DNA of 64,000 nt, taken from Endomychus coccineus (Eukaryota; Arthropoda; Insecta; Coleoptera; Endomychidae). Below the pieces are notes generated by a model, which worked only from the letters and a program-made list of their open reading frames with translations, was not told the DNA's origin and ran no database searches. The stretch is taken from contig OY294070.1 in the NCBI GenBank assembly GCA_958510875.1, forward strand, positions 121,810,703 to 121,874,702. Direction: 5' to 3'. Positions 24,481 to 34,569 of the stretch are shown here, piece by piece (positions within the stretch are counted from its first letter, which is position 1; each line of letters starts with the position of its first letter). The position numbers and the translations under genes were made by a program.

Positions 24481-25451
24481 GTCAGGATCCTATATTTCTG
24501 TGAATATAAATCTCTGATAGGACAGTAGATCATTGGTGAACACAATGCTATTCGATGCTCCTTCATAGATCAACTATTCAAGCACTCTCATCTAAAGTTC
24601 AATCGTTTCGAATTGAGGGGTGTAAGTTTGAGTATTACCATAATTGACAATTACTCTGACAGTACTCGTTCAATGACAGCATCCCAGTTCTTATATATTT
24701 CAATAGAACTGACTCAGAAATGTTCTGGGTGAGTATAAACAAGTTTAAGGTGTCTTTGCCTAATTGGCCACAGTTTCGTGTAAGGACATTAAGAAATATA
24801 GAATCAAATTTTCTGAATTATGGAGATAACTTAGATAATTCGAAATAGGATTATAAAGATGAATCCACGAATTTTATAGCAATTTCAGAAAAACTGAATT
24901 TCTTGATATCCTATTTTAAATTTTCTATTGTTATCGCCAGAGATGGAGAAAAAATGTGTTTTTCCTTCTTTTTTTGTGGTAATATCAGTTTTAATATCTG
25001 GAAATTTATAAATCGTGATTTTGCCCGATTTTTAGCGATATATGTGTAGTAGGAAGTGCGAGTGTATAAAAGCGGGGAGCGATCTCTAAAAATTGGTAGT
25101 ATTTTGCAGTATTTATCATATTTCATTTATTTATCGTATGGCGATAGTATACATGGTATGATCTCATATCTTAAAAACACAAAATTAACTAGAAACATTA
25201 ACAACACACAACAATAAGTGTGAGAACATATAGAGAAAAAAAATAAAAGCAAAAGTAAAGCATTTGTAACTAACGAGTCCACAAACATCTATATATTTTG
25301 AAAGTTGTATAATTATTTTTAACAATGACGGAATGTCTAATCAAACCAATTTATCAAGGGCTTAAATAAAAGAGAGAGGGTGGTAAGAATCAGAAAAAAT
25401 TGTCAGCAAAGCCGAATATAAGTTAATCACAAACATTTTCTAAACCAAAAA

Positions 25452-26260
25452 GTGAATTTTAATCATATAATAAGACCGAATATACAGCGCTCTAAAAATA
25501 CAAAAAAAATAAAAGATGTAGGACTGAAGACAAATATCAAACTTGTATCATTTGATGTCAAGAACCTTTTTCCAAGTATTCCCAAACAATTGACCATCAG
25601 TCTAATTGAAGATCTTTTAATCCGCAATAATACTTTACCGGCAATAACACAGGAAATATTAAGTTTAATCTCACTTTGCATAGACCAACATTATTTCACA
25701 ATTAACGATAAATATTACAAACAGAACACCGAACTCTCCATGGGTTCGCCATTATCTCCGTTGCTAGCAGAGATATTTATGAATTACTTGGAAACTAACT
25801 AATTTTAAATTCCAATTTTCAGCACATGTTTGTATATTGGTATCGCTATGTTGACGACGTAATCGCTTGCTTTACAGGCAGTAACCGTCAAATGAATTCT
25901 TTTCTCACCTATATCAACAATTTACACCCAAATATAGAATTCACATTAGAGATGGAAAACCACCAGTCCTTAAACTTTTTGGATCTGACCATTTCACATA
26001 CAAATAATTACTTTTCTTTCGCTATCCATCACAAACCCACCCACACAGATACCACAATAGGACACAACACTTCTTTACATCCACAATCACACAAGCTAGC
26101 AGCATATAATTGTATGATACATAGATTAATTAATGTCCCATTGAGTAAAGATAATTTCCATTTGGAATCAAACAGAATCATAGATATTCGCAAAAATAAC
26201 GGTTATAATGTCAAGATAATTAATAAAATACTCCAAAATAAACTAAAAGAAAAGCCTTAA
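25452..26260 (+). pseudogene. Penelope-like reverse transcriptase, broken
   Basis: Core RT motifs follow one another: IRPNI (25,475), KLVSFDVKNLFPSIP (catalytic Asp of motif A, about 25,540-25,585), ELSMGSPLSPLLAEIFMNYLE (motif B, about 25,730-25,795), WYRYVDDVIACFTG (motif C with the YVDD catalytic pair, about 25,840-25,880) and SLNFLDLTI (motif D/E, about 25,968-25,995). FDVxxLFxxIP, MGSPLSPxxAEIFM and YRYVDD are Penelope hallmarks. The spacing between IRPNI and FDVKNLF is short compared with usual family members, suggesting an internal deletion. A stop at 25,801 separates motif B from C; the catalytic residues themselves are preserved. Confidence 0.88.
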
Positions 26261-26331
26261 ACGTAATCTATCCGCAAATTAATAATAATAAATCAAATTT
26301 CACATGTCTAACATATTTAGGTAAACATTCA

Positions 26332-26822
26332 TTGAAAATATCTCAATTCCTTGAAAAACAGAACAAAAACGTCGCCTTTAAAACACCAAATAACCTATGC
26401 TCGTATATTGATAACTCGAAATCTAAAAGAGATAAATTGAAGAAATCTGGAGTTCAAAGACTGAGATGTGATGACTGTTGTGCTTTGTATATGGGACAAA
26501 CTGGACTCAGTTTCAGCGTAAGGTTCAACGAACATTTGAGAAGTTACGGGCACAAAAAGAAGGACTCTAATTACGCAAATCACCTGTCAAACATAACCAC
26601 AACTTCACCCTCAATCCCGATATTCTACATATTCAGGAAAAAGGACATAAACTTAATATATTAGAATCCATAGAAATATTGAAACACTCAAAAAACAATA
26701 ATAATGTAATATTAAATGATCAAATCGATACATATAATTCACCGCTTGTTAACAATTTTATAAACACACTCCCACCATTATCCAACCCCATCCCTCAATT
26801 TGTACCACATTCTGATCCCTGA
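26332..26822 (+). pseudogene. Penelope-like GIY-YIG endonuclease domain
   Basis: KKSGVQRLRCDDCCALYMGQTGLSF and VRFNEHLRSY (26,436-26,550) match the Penelope-type GIY-YIG nuclease: the KSGVYxLxC-x2-C segment, (Y)xxGQTGRSF second half of the motif, and the RxxEH motif. The frame changes near 26,590-26,640 and continues as HKLNILESIEILKH...VILNDQIDTYNSPL to the stop at 26,820-26,822, the usual C-terminus. The Cys pair upstream of GQTG is kept; Tyr-Met replaces the usual Tyr-Ile. Confidence 0.85.
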
Positions 26823-26867
26823 TATTTAAGGATATACATTTAGATTTAGCTTTAGTTGATAACTCCT

Positions 26868-26909
26868 TGCTTTGAAAATGCCACAGTGTGGTGAAACAAT
26901 TTGTCAGCA
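26868..26909 (+). ncRNA. Hammerhead-like ribozyme motif A (degenerate)
   Basis: Lies 46 bp after the Penelope stop codon. Hand folding: stem I TGCT (26,868-26,871) with AGCA (26,906-26,909); core UUGAAAA in place of CUGANGA (two deviations); an extra U; stem II GCCAC/GTGGT with loop AGT; GAAA at 26,893-26,896; stem III of two pairs (AC/GT) with loop AATTT; cleavage triplet GUC at 26,903-26,905. The changed core makes activity doubtful. Confidence 0.55.
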
Positions 26910-26910
26910 T

Positions 26911-28326
26911 TTTTAAATTGAATGTTAAAAGTCTTGTGTAAAATTTTTCGTCAATCGCCGGTTTTTTCCACAGATCTAATATTAAAAAAGTGAGTTTCTC
27001 CCTATTACACGTTTTAATAAATAATTCTACATAATTTTCAACCTTTAAATACTCATGGAGTGAAATGCTATTTCTTCAAAATTACAAAATGATCGGAAAC
27101 CATTTCAAGCTCTTAACGCTTCATTCGAAAGGTCAACAAACGGGATGTTTAGAGTTTTTGGTGTCCAATCTTTCCATTTCATTTGATTGCTGACATTAAC
27201 CAGACATGTGCGTTCGCGTTTAATTAAGCTCGATATAGCTTGAGGAGGCATGGTTGGTAGGATCATTATTTACCAGATTTTAATAATTGCTGAGAAAAAG
27301 TCAGCCAAGACATGTTCTAGGGTCAGCGGCAGTATTATTAGAGACTAGAATCATTTCAGAAATAATAATGTACTTCATTTATTTTCTGTTGTTATGTATT
27401 CAATTAAACTTCAGTTGTAATAGTCAATTTTCCAAACATCCAATATAGTTATGGGTTAATTCTTCACTCTCATTCCTTGTTCAGAATGCAGCATAAATCC
27501 TACAGGATCAATGTCACAAGCGCTTTGTTCTAGTTTCTTTTTCTCTACTCTGTGATATCAAAGTCAATATGCGGAGGATGAAAATATACTTTGTAGGAAA
27601 GATTCATCACTGTAGCTACCTCATTAACGTCATGTCTACCATCTCCTTCATTTAAAGCGTTCGTTACAGATATGCTCAAAACCGTCGTGAAACTAAAATC
27701 TTGTAGACTTTATAGTAACATGAATACATCCGTAATTGGTTGTTTCAAGAGAGGCAGACGTGGATCTGCAAATACTCCCTAAGACAACAGCGACCTCTCG
27801 AAGTAGGCTCTCCTTATATCTTGTAATCCCATAGACGATCCTTCCATGTTGGGTTCGACGATTGCAGGATTCATGGAATGACACTGTAATATTTATGAAG
27901 ATGATTCGTTGGTTTTGTAAATGAGAAAATATTCTGAAGCCAAGCTAAGTGACTCTTGTTTGGCCCTAATCTAGACTTAGGTAGTAATTATATTTTTGTA
28001 ATTTGCCTCCATTTTGATTTTCTAATTGACCCATTAACGAACGCAACGTCATCACTCGCCGTGTCTTAATATCCAAAAAAGCACGGAACTTTTTACGAAA
28101 ATGTTTAGGTTGACGAGCTTGATGCGGAATTATCTTGTCATCATTATGTCAGTTTAAATGACAGTGTCGAGCGTCAACAACTCAAGAAAGCGATCACAGA
28201 ACCACTAAATCAATTTTTCACTTTCAAAATTAAGATGTTACCTACCAACCACCATAAAAATCCCTAAATGGACTAAATTAAACATTTTTGTTTAAAAACT
28301 GCATAAAAAGAGCAAATTACAAAAAA
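26911..28326. other. No gene recognised
   Basis: Probably begins with remaining Penelope 3' sequence; otherwise no ORF or element end found. Confidence 0.45.
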
Positions 28327-28460
28327 TAGTATAAACAACTCGTTTCCTAAGACCTTGAAGCACTCATTCTTTGAAAAAACTCGTGGCTTCGCCACTCGTT
28401 TTTTAAACTTGAATTCGTGCTTTAAGACGAGTCTTAGGAAACTCGTTCTTTAATATACTA
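28327..28460. mobile_element. Palindromic MITE
   Basis: Nearly the whole 134 bp is one imperfect hairpin. Outer arms TAGTATA/TATACTA and CTCGTTTCCTAAGAC versus GTCTTAGGAAACTCG pair; the centre is ACTCGTGGC-ttc-GCCACTCGT. ORF-free. Target duplication could not be defined because the AT-rich outer arms are themselves complementary. Confidence 0.8.
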
Positions 28461-28847
28461 TTATTACTATTATAAAAATAATGATATAAAAATTACGGGC
28501 GATCTAAATAAAGTTGTAAACGATTTTAATGATTTCTTTATAAATTCTGGAAAAAGGTTATACAATGATAAAAATAATCAAGAACCTTATGTTTGTCCCA
28601 TCGAACCTCTGTCGAATAGTCTTTATCTTTATCCAGTCACAGAAGATGAGATAATAAAGAGTTGTAATCAGCTCTTGAATATTTGAGTGAATATATGAAT
28701 ATAATCAAGGTTATAGCTATCAACAATGAATTTCAACCTCAAATCTTATCCGAATTGATTAATGGAAACAAGCAAGAATTGACGTATTCAAATATTTATT
28801 CTTTCACAAAAAATTCTGATTCCACATGAGAACAAGTTTACTGCCCA
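28461..28847. other. No gene recognised
   Basis: AT-rich; no support for a gene. Confidence 0.45.
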
Positions 28848-30105
28848 GATATGAGTACGTTATGAATGAGTTCAGTCACGAGATAAGAGTATATCTTTAT
28901 ATCTATTAATTTAGTGTTATTAATTGCTATCAATAAAGTGTGGGAAAACTGTTGAAGTTTGAAATGAGTTCTCATACTGTCTGGCATATGCTGTATGATT
29001 CAGGAAAGAACACAGGAGGGGTGAGGGTGGGAACTGATGAAATCAGAGAGAAATTGTACGAAGTCATAGGCGTCGACCGCAAGGATTAATTAATTTTATG
29101 AACTGGGAGTTCCTTGAACATTGACAATATAAGGGTTCCGGTTTGGTTTCTCAATTCCTAATACAACTGGAGGTAGCAATTTTTTTTTGTCGAACTTCCC
29201 CTAAATATGTCCAAAATACCCCAAAATGGCGACAAAAAAGGGGTTGTGGTCAATTTAGGAGGTAGAAGTTTCAGACTTTTGTTTTATACAATTCCCGTGG
29301 GGTCGCGTTAAATCATAAAACATTTACCGATATCTCTTATTTTTTGGTTTCACATACTCTACTATATGTATATATAATAACTCTCAGGCGAAGTAGTTTT
29401 CAATATCTAAAATGGAATATAAATATAATATAATAGCAGCTATTGTGGATCGTATTCTCGAAATTCTTTTAAACGCGTTTCTTTCTTCACCCGTACAGCA
29501 TATGTACCATTAAAATAAATGGTGAAAGGAAGGCACTTTTGCTACCCCACTAGGTGAGGGGGAAGTGGGAGATATTCACACCCCAGGTCTGACTTATTTA
29601 GAGTGGATTACGTCTGTCATGGCTGGTTGGTTTGGCGTTTGATAACTTAAATTTGTGAAAAAGATCAGCTGTGCAGCATGTGGATGTTCTGAGACAACCA
29701 AAAATCAATCTTAAGCGTTACATTCCATCAGTAAGTACTATTTTCCGTTATTTCAATAATCATCCGGTCAATGTCAATGAAATGTCATTGAAACTTCACC
29801 CACGGGCGTGCTTTCACATTTCAATTGAATCAGCTAACTTTTGTTTTGTAAATACTAAATTCTGCCTTTAAGTAGATATAATTATAGCTATTTCTAAATT
29901 TATAGAAGGGAGAAACATTTTAGTGAAATGATGAAACTTGTGAAGTCCTCCATTTGAGATATGTTGGCCATGAATAAATACATAGCTCAAAATAATCGAA
30001 GAATTAATCTGGCGCATTCGCCAAATTGTAAAATATGATACCGCTGTGAACCAAACACGTAAAAGAAACTCTTGATTTGCAGCCGCATATGACCTACAAC
30101 ACATG
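28848..30105 (+). repeat. Duplicated block, copy 1
   Basis: Same order and orientation as about 31,338-33,985: TATCTATTAATTTAGTG and GGAACTGATGA(A/G)ATCAGAG, GAAGTCATAGG(C/T)GTCGACC, AGCTATTGTGGATCG, TATATGTACCATTA(A/G)AATAAAT, ATTCA(C/T)ACCCCAGG, CTAACTTTTGTTTTGTAAAT (one change), TGGCGCATTCGCCAAATTGTAAA. This copy has extra stretches at about 29,100-29,370 and 29,591-29,815; the other copy holds an insertion of about 1.8 kb instead. No conserved ORF. Confidence 0.8.
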
Positions 30106-30253
30106 GAATTGTTGCCTCACAACATTAGTTCAGCATTGTCTGTGACGAGAGGACGGACATGAGGGCATTACCCGTAATTTTTTGGGCTTGAAGCGCCCAT
30201 TTTTTTATTGAAACATAACCTAAAAGTTACCTTAAAACCTCAAAAAAAATTCT

Positions 30254-30823
30254 TTGTTCAATGCTAAAGATAAAACAAATAAGTTTAATAAATCTGGAGT
30301 ACGTAAATTGACTTGTTCAGAGTGTGATAACTTTCAGATAGGCAAATATAGTCTTAATATAGAAGTTAGATGTAAGGAACATTTTCGATCTTTTAGACTT
30401 CATGGAACAGATTCATCTTTCTCTAACCGTATTTTAGAAATAAGGCACACTTTTCCAAATTTAGATGAAATTAAAATTTCACATAACCATAGTAGTGCTT
30501 CTAAATTAAACAGACTAGAATCAATAAAATTTTTCAAAGGTGTTAAAAATATTGACAATAAAATTTTAAACGATGAATTAGACATGCAGTACAGCACTCT
30601 GTTTGATGTCTTGATAATTAAGAATTTCTCATGGTCCTCTTGTGCCTCCTTAGTATACCTCGGTATTAAAATTTATTATACTATTCTAACAATGTATTTC
30701 CTCAACCGGGACACCACTTGTTACCTGTGTCTCATATAATACCATAAATAGACAAGAATATTCATATTTTCAATAAAATCGTTTGAAGATGACACGCTAG
30801 TGTCGAAACTATAGTAACGATTT
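30254..30823 (+). mobile_element. Penelope-like retroelement B, 3' fragment
   Basis: Open frame 30,254-30,739 reads NKSGVRKLTCSECDNFQIGK, VRCKEHFRSFR, HNHSSASKLNRLESIKFF and KILNDELDMQYSTLFD. This is the Penelope-type GIY-YIG domain from its KSGVxxLxC-x2-C segment through the RxxEH motif to the usual C-terminal tail. YIGKTGRSF has become FQIGKYSLN, so the catalytic loop is damaged. RT is absent. The fragment ends in a hammerhead-like sequence. It sits between the two copies of the duplicated block. Confidence 0.8.
30776..30823 (+). ncRNA. Hammerhead-like ribozyme motif B
   Basis: Stem I AAATCGT (30,776-30,782) pairs perfectly with ACGATTT (30,817-30,823). Core UUGAAGA at 30,783-30,789 differs from CUGANGA only at the first base. 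One extra U follows, then stem II GACAC/GTGTC with loop GCTA, GAAA at 30,805-30,808, a 2-bp stem III (AC/GT) with loop TATA, and cleavage triplet GUA (30,814-30,816). Type I architecture with minimal stem III, as described for Penelope-like elements. Confidence 0.7.
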
Positions 30824-30829
30824 GTTTCT

Positions 30830-31337
30830 ATAATGTATGTAAGTCTTTCATTCTATTATATCAATATGATAAATTATCAGAAAGTAATGACTTTCACCAT
30901 TGAATTTTTGAAGAGTTATAGGTATTTCATCACATCAAATATAATTTGTTTTTCACACATTTTACTTGAATTCCGGAAAGGAGCTACCTCGGAACACTTC
31001 TGTACCGAATTTCCAAACATCATTATACAATAGCAGCCAACCGTCTTTCATATCTCCATTTTCCAATATAAAAGTAAATCGTTCTTAACAGGTTTAATGA
31101 AACTTGGAAAATGATACGTACTTCGACTGAGAAACTCATAGCCAACTAATTGGAAGACTTTATATTTTAAGTCGAAATTAATCATATTCATCCACTTCTG
31201 CGAAGTAGAATTTAAATCTCAACTCCGGGCTTATGCAATAATCAATTCCGCGAATTTAATTCCACGAATGCTATAGATTGCAGTTCAACAGGGAATATTT
31301 ATGACTTTATTCTTCTTTGATTTATGAGAATTCCTGC
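30830..31337. other. No gene recognised
   Basis: Short open frame at 30,833-31,033 without motif; probably spurious. Confidence 0.45.
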
Positions 31338-32159
31338 TCAAATATGAGTGCGCTATAAATGAGTTCAGTGACGTGATAAGCGTATATCTTTAAATCTATT
31401 AATTTAGTGTTGTTAATGGCAATCAATAAAGGGTGAGAAAACTGTTGAAGTTTGAAATCAAGTCCATACTGTCTGGTTTAGGGAAGAAGACAGAAGGGAT
31501 AAGGGCAGGAACTGATGAGATCAGAGTGCAATTGTACGAAGTCATAGGTGTCGACCACAAGGATTGATTAATACTTACGTATTTATAATAATTCTCAGTA
31601 GTTTACAATATCTGAAATGAAATAATCACAAAGCATTATTATCATTATTATTATATCATTAATCAATGAAATGTACGTTCCAATTATAACGTACTTTAAT
31701 CATTAAATCAAACTGTTCAAAATACGCTTTAGAGGATTCCCACCAATGACTATTGAGTTCCTCTTTGTCGGTGACTCAACGTCGTCAGCACATTATTTGT
31801 AATGACGTCATAGTCCGGGAGCCAGTAGCAGATTGAGGTCGATCATTTCATCTCGACCGATAATTTGTCGAATGATTCAGGTAGTTGTGTCATGAAGCCT
31901 CGTGCACGTCAGCTGCGGCACCAGCGATGGGTGGGTCAACGGCAGCCACGTAATCACGTTAAAAAAACAAATTTTTTTATTTCATCCCGATTGAAAATTT
32001 GTCAGATGATAGTTTACATAATTATTTGAATAAAAAAAATCGTCAGCTGTCGGTAAAATCAGTAGATGTACGCATGATGGTGAACGGGCGTTTTTTGCCT
32101 TTTCTAAAAAAAGGCCGGATTGAAATCGCATCCTGTGAGCGCATGAAAGCTTTATTCAG

Positions 32160-32721
32160 ATGTCAACGTTATCGGACAATAGAGAAGATATTTTCGCCAA
32201 GATAGAGCAGTTTATCTGTAACATGTATGGGTTCAAATCACTGAAAAGTATTGACGAGGCAAGATTAGCAACATTTCAAAAAATGTACAAACACCTCCAT
32301 AATGACGACGTTTTCCGTTTGCCCAAGAAAACTATTCATGGTTCGGCCTTACCACCATGCAAAGTGGAACATCAACATTCAACATCAACATTTTTTGAGA
32401 GCATGTTATGTAGCACAAATTCAGGCGCACGCACACCTACAAGTTCCTATTGCTGAGCCTCCAACAAATTATGGCTGGGTAGAGATTGAAAACAAGTACG
32501 GGTTTTTTTGTTTTTCTGGGAGCCAGTTACCAACGACCATCACCGAAATTACGATTCAACCCGAAGAAGGTAGAATTTTTTTTTATTTTAATAATATAAT
32601 AAGATTATGTTGTATACCTATATAAACTTGATGTTTTTTTTATTTTGTTATAGATGATTCTGAAAGCGAATTCGGGGATGATCAAAGTAGCAGAAGTCAA
32701 AGTGAAGATGAAAAAGAATAA
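32160..32721 (+). pseudogene. C-terminal exons of an unknown transposon protein
   Basis: Reading from a possible acceptor (TTTATTCAG at 32,151-32,159): FAKIEQFICNMYGFKSLKSIDEARLATFQKMYK, a frame change near 32,365-32,395, then RACYVAQIQAHAHLQVP, EPPTNYGWVEIENKYGF and a PEE end. An intron of 84 nt (GT at 32,570, AG at 32,653) joins this to DDSESEFGDD...SEDEKE and the stop at 32,719-32,721; AATAAA follows at 32,739. The pattern (MYG...S.DEAR..xF..K, a short linker, RA.YxAxxx, then a YGW block) resembles the C-terminus of large uncharacterised arthropod proteins in which a RKxLPPTxxAL..H..RAxYQAGxxW segment is followed by a GW-rich tail. The biochemical role is not known to me. A DDE or other nuclease domain is not present. 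Confidence 0.6.
32570..32653 (+). other. Probable 84-nt spliceosomal intron
   Basis: Starts GTAGAATTTTT and ends in a T-rich tract TTTTATTTTGTTATAG. Removing it keeps the frame from CCCGAAGAAG into ATGATTCTGAAAGC and so joins an acidic PEE to the acidic tail DDSESEF. An in-frame stop occurs inside the intron, and the A/T composition is higher than in the exons. Confidence 0.65.
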
Positions 32722-33985
32722 CATAGCTGTTTTTTTTAAATAAACAATATTTAATGCATAAAAAATTGATCGATATATATTTTATAATAATCAATACTTT
32801 TTTCTAGTTTTATTTCTTCCTTAATGAATTGAAATCATTTAGAATATTTATTAAAAACGTAAATTAAACTTCTTATCCAATTTACGCATATTATCAACGT
32901 GCCAAATAACTTTTGTTAAGTTATTTCATACCGATTGAAATATTGTTTGATAATAGTCGACTTAGTACCTGAAGTAAACAAATAAATCAGCTGAATGTAT
33001 GCCGGGGGAAAATTCGTCAGCTGATGTGTTTTAATAGACGAGCGGAGCTCACACCTACATATCGTGCCACACATTCCACTGCGTCAGCTGACGGTTTTTC
33101 CACCGACATATACACAGCTGACGATTTTTTTTATTCAAAGAATTATGTAAACTATTATCTGACAAATTTTCAATCGGGATGGAATAAAAATATTTTTCTC
33201 ATGTTCGTATGAGCAGCTGACGTATAATCCAACGCGTTACAGCCAGCTGACGTTTTTTTTCACTTCAGTAATATAATAACTATTGACTCACGAATTTTCA
33301 ACCTGGATGAAATAAAAAAATTTGTTTTTTTTTTTAACGTGATTTCGTGGCTGCCGTTGGCCCACCCACCGCTTGTGCCGCAGCTGACGTGCACTGACTA
33401 TCACGTCGTAGTGGTGAAAATCCGTTTGGTCTACTCTCCTATGTTGTATCGAGTATGCGGGTAAGAAAATGGAATATCAACAAACAAGTTAATGTAGTAT
33501 ATGCTATGGAGCTATTGTGGATCGCATACTTGAAATTCTTTCAAACGCTCTTCTTTCTTCACCCTTACAGTATATGTACCATTAGAATAAATAGTAAAAG
33601 GAAGGCATGATTGCTACCCGACTAGGCGAGGCGGAAGTAGGAAATATTCATACCCCAGGAATGTCAAGGAAAAAGGCGTACTTTCTTCACAATTCAATTG
33701 AATCAGCCAACTTTTGTTTTGTAAATTATAAATTCTGCCTTTAGGTAGATATGATCATAGCTATTACTGAATTTATTGAGGGGAGAAACATTTTGGTGGA
33801 ACGATGAAATTTGTGAAGTCCTCCATTTAATATGTGTTGGCCATGTAAAATAAATAGCTTAAAATAATTGAAAAATTACTCTGGCGCATTCGCCAAATTG
33901 TAAAGTATGATAACGCTGTGAACCAATCTTGTAAAAGAAGCTCTTAGTTCGCGGCCACATGTTGCCTACAACACATAACAACGAA

Positions 33986-34569
33986 ACAACAGTTAACTTT
34001 CCTGAAATTTATGATGTATCCTGAAATAATCAAGTACATATTGCATTATTCATCAACAAGTATTATATACGAAGATGATAAACATAGAAAACGTGTCGAC
34101 GCCTATCAACAAAAATTATCAACTTCATAAGATTTGGTAGCTCAAAGCAGACACAGTTCTCTGCTTTCTTAAGTGGATTGGGAATTCGTTTCATCCTATT
34201 ATATCGACGTACGTTGGTTATTCTGCTCCAAAGTTTTTAAACAATTTTGGTACTTGAAAGATGAAATATACCAGTCTTTGAACGCAAAAATCAAGACAAC
34301 AGCTTGTTTTCTGATTCAAAGTGGTTGCAAGCATTATTCTTTATGGTTGATACAACATAACAAGCCAAATTCGATACTGCAAGGAAAAGATTAGGTCATT
34401 ACCAATATGTATGGTAAAGTCAAAGCATTCAAATGTAGTTCTTCGGGAAGGGTTTTTGTGAAATGAAGATTCATTGCACTCTCATATGCAACATGGACAA
34501 ATCAAGGTTAAATTGCAGCATTGTATCAAAAGAACGCAGAATGATGATCAACCCATGAACACATTAATT
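33986..34569. other. No gene recognised
   Basis: An open frame at 34,173-34,394 has no recognisable motif. Confidence 0.4.

Larger units (their letters stand above)
22485..24880. repeat. Tandem array of about 470-bp units, each with a tRNA-like sequence
   Basis: Anchoring on ATGAATAAA/ATGAGTAAAC, units begin near 22,537, 23,921, 24,385 and 24,859; spacing is 464 and 474 bp, and about 475 bp for the first unit once a 907-bp insertion (22,660-23,566) is subtracted. Shared blocks include TTGAATTGAGG(A/G)GT, CAATTACTCTGACA, TTCTTATATATTTCAATAG and TAAACAAGTTT. The array starts with a partial unit at about 22,485 and fades by 24,880. Each of the three full units carries a minus-strand tRNA-like element, so the unit could be a tandemly amplified tRNA-derived SINE or a satellite that captured one. 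Confidence 0.8.
25430..26905 (+). mobile_element. Penelope-like retroelement A
   Basis: Contains reverse transcriptase, GIY-YIG endonuclease and C-terminal tail in the order expected for EN-positive Penelope-like elements, followed after the stop at 26,822 by a hammerhead-like sequence at 26,868-26,909. The 5' part of the reading frame is missing: only the IRP motif of the RT N-terminal half is seen near 25,470, directly followed by the next motif. No terminal repeat copies could be paired. Confidence 0.8.
31902..33394 (+). mobile_element. DNA transposon with subterminal CAGCTGAC repeats
   Basis: Inverted ends: GTGCACGTCAGCTGCGGCAC at 31,902 is matched by the minus strand at 33,394, and complementarity continues through GGTGGGT, AACGGCAGCCACG, ATCACGTT and a T-run. 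A second inverted pair, TCCCGATTGAAAATTTGTCAGAT with ATAGTTTACATAATT, lies inside, displaced on the right by an extra segment of about 120 bp that repeats the same theme. The word GTCAGCTG/CAGCTGAC recurs at least eight times, only in the terminal regions, in the manner of transposase binding sites. The interior holds the end of a spliced gene. Superfamily not recognised; no clear target duplication. Confidence 0.8.
31338..33985 (+). repeat. Duplicated block, copy 2, interrupted
   Basis: Second copy of 28,848-30,105. Homology runs 31,338-31,625, breaks, and resumes at about 33,465. The interruption of about 1.84 kb contains the TIR transposon at 31,902-33,394 plus some unmatched flank, so the transposon came in after or as part of a larger insertion. 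Confidence 0.75.

Noticed and set aside
29032..29060. Hammerhead-like CTGATGA...GAAA in the duplicated block
   Set aside because: The interval does not form a helix, and the second copy at 31,517 has lost the GAAA spacing.
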